A DNA stretch of 15,415 nucleotides, taken from assembly GCA_015222405.1 (NCBI GenBank), contig JADFVG010000063.1, forward strand, positions 1 through 15,415, read 5' to 3'. The position numbers and the translations under genes are program-made. Source of the DNA: Chloroflexota bacterium (GTDB lineage Bacteria > Chloroflexota > Dehalococcoidia > E44-bin15). Positions 14,816 to 15,415 of the stretch are shown piece after piece (within the stretch, counting starts at the first letter, position 1; the number at the start of each line of letters is the position of its first letter). The notes under the pieces are model-generated. The model searched no databases. It worked only from the letters and a program-made list of their open reading frames with translations, and was not told the DNA's origin.

Positions 14816-14997
14816 CGCCATTCCTCCCGGCTCTCCCTTTAGGACAAACCGGTGAAACCTGGGATAAACGGTGTGGCGGCGCAGACGGTAGAAAAGGGCG
14901 AGCAACCCTTTCTTCATCCTCCGGCTGAATAGGTCGGAGATGCAAGGTGGAGCCATCCCTAGGTATCACTGCTGTTCTGTATTTCTCTAGACTGCTG
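14816..14997 (-). promoter_or_regulatory. Leader between usp and tal-pgi
   Basis: This 182-nt gap is the largest between genes of the carbon block, so it is the most likely place for the promoter of tal-pgi-ackA-xfp-galT-treT. GGGAGG (14823-14828) is the ribosome binding site. A 6-bp stem, AAAGGG/CCCTTT with a 7-nt loop (14893-14911), lies in the middle and could be a leader structure. I could not pick out a convincing -35/-10 pair. Confidence 0.35.
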
Positions 14998-15415
14998 CTA
15001 GCGGGACTTGCTGCCATGTAACTTCACCGGCCTCACCAGAAAGATCGGGCTAGAGACTCCCAGCAGGACCTTCTCAGCAACACTGCCATAGGCCCACCGG
15101 CTGATCCCAGAGCGCCCATGGGTTGCTATGACAATGAGATTAAAGTGATTTCTATTCGCATAGTCAACGATCTCATCAGCAGGCTCGCCCGCCAGAGGCT
15201 CGCCCACCAGTACCTTTGAGTGCACCTTAAGGCCGACATCCTTAAATCGCTTCTCCACTCCAGCCAGGTACTGCTCAGCCAACCGCTCGCCGGTCAAAGG
15301 TATAGCAGGAGGGTAGTCTGACGGGAAGAATAGGGGTTCGCAAACCGTGAGCAGGACCACATCCACCAGCTCAGCACCCCGCTGTTTCGCCACCGCTTCG
15401 ACATGAGGAAGCACC
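14998..15415 (-). CDS. Universal stress protein UspA family (5' end cut by window)
   Basis: At least 138 codons are visible and the frame is open at the right edge. The visible part begins LPHVEAVAKQRGAEL, which in the family is the first helix, so roughly 20-25 N-terminal residues including the first beta strand are outside the window. The C-terminal half shows the ATP-binding pattern ATHGRSGISRWAYGS followed by VAEKVL and SSPIFLVR, so this is an ATP-binding UspA type, with Ala in place of the first glycine of the G-x2-G-x9-GS motif. Such cytoplasmic proteins help cells under starvation or energy stress. It ends 182 nt before tal-pgi on the same strand and may be the first gene of, or a neighbour to, the carbon block. 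Confidence 0.88.
   Translation of the reverse strand, partial: VLPHVEAVAKQRGAELVDVVLLTVCEPLFFPSDYPPAIPLTGERLAEQYLAGVEKRFKDVGLKVHSKVLVGEPLAGEPADEIVDYANRNHFNLIVIATHGRSGISRWAYGSVAEKVLLGVSSPIFLVRPVKLHGSKSR

Overview
The window is a bacterial chromosome segment that is mostly coding and has moderately high GC. No rRNA, tRNA, CRISPR array or intact mobile element is visible. The gene set includes a transaldolase/glucose-6-phosphate isomerase fusion, a divergent phosphoketolase, a TreT-type trehalose synthase, HypA/HypB and a soluble universal stress protein. It would fit an anaerobic or facultative member of the Chloroflexota found in environmental samples. That placement rests on gene content only and is tentative.

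Left part (1-2935): two PAP2-type membrane phosphatase genes converge. The first (+) is a PAP2_3-like protein. The second (-) joins a PAP2 domain to a kinase-fold-like domain and a hydrophobic C-terminal tail.

Middle part (2936-5014): hypB, hypA and an unlisted 38-residue, very basic small protein form a minus-strand operon. It is divergent from a plus-strand metallophosphoesterase. The divergent promoter region holds a perfect 14-bp palindrome inside the hypB promoter and a second dyad over the -35 of the phosphoesterase.

Gene-poor part (5015-5741): this stretch holds one doubtful small ORF with a strong ribosome binding site, a perfect hairpin, and a decayed ribbon-helix-helix (antitoxin-like) gene whose start position reads ATA. 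It also holds an imperfect 30-nt repeat and a short inverted pair. It looks like eroded accessory DNA.

Right part (5742-15415): six genes all lie on the minus strand, in transcription order usp (cut by the window edge), tal-pgi, ackA, xfp, galT, treT. Gaps inside the block are 15-182 nt. Together they describe sugar-phosphate flow: Pgi makes fructose 6-phosphate, Xfp splits it to acetyl phosphate and erythrose 4-phosphate, AckA recovers ATP and acetate, and Tal rearranges the remaining sugar phosphates. GalT and TreT connect nucleotide sugars and trehalose to the hexose phosphate pool. This phosphoketolase block, tied to trehalose metabolism, is the most coherent system in the window. Transketolase, glucokinase and phosphoglucomutase are not in the window. 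Several start codons were moved from the longest ORF to the one supported by a ribosome binding site (tal-pgi, ackA, xfp, hypB, the phosphoesterase).
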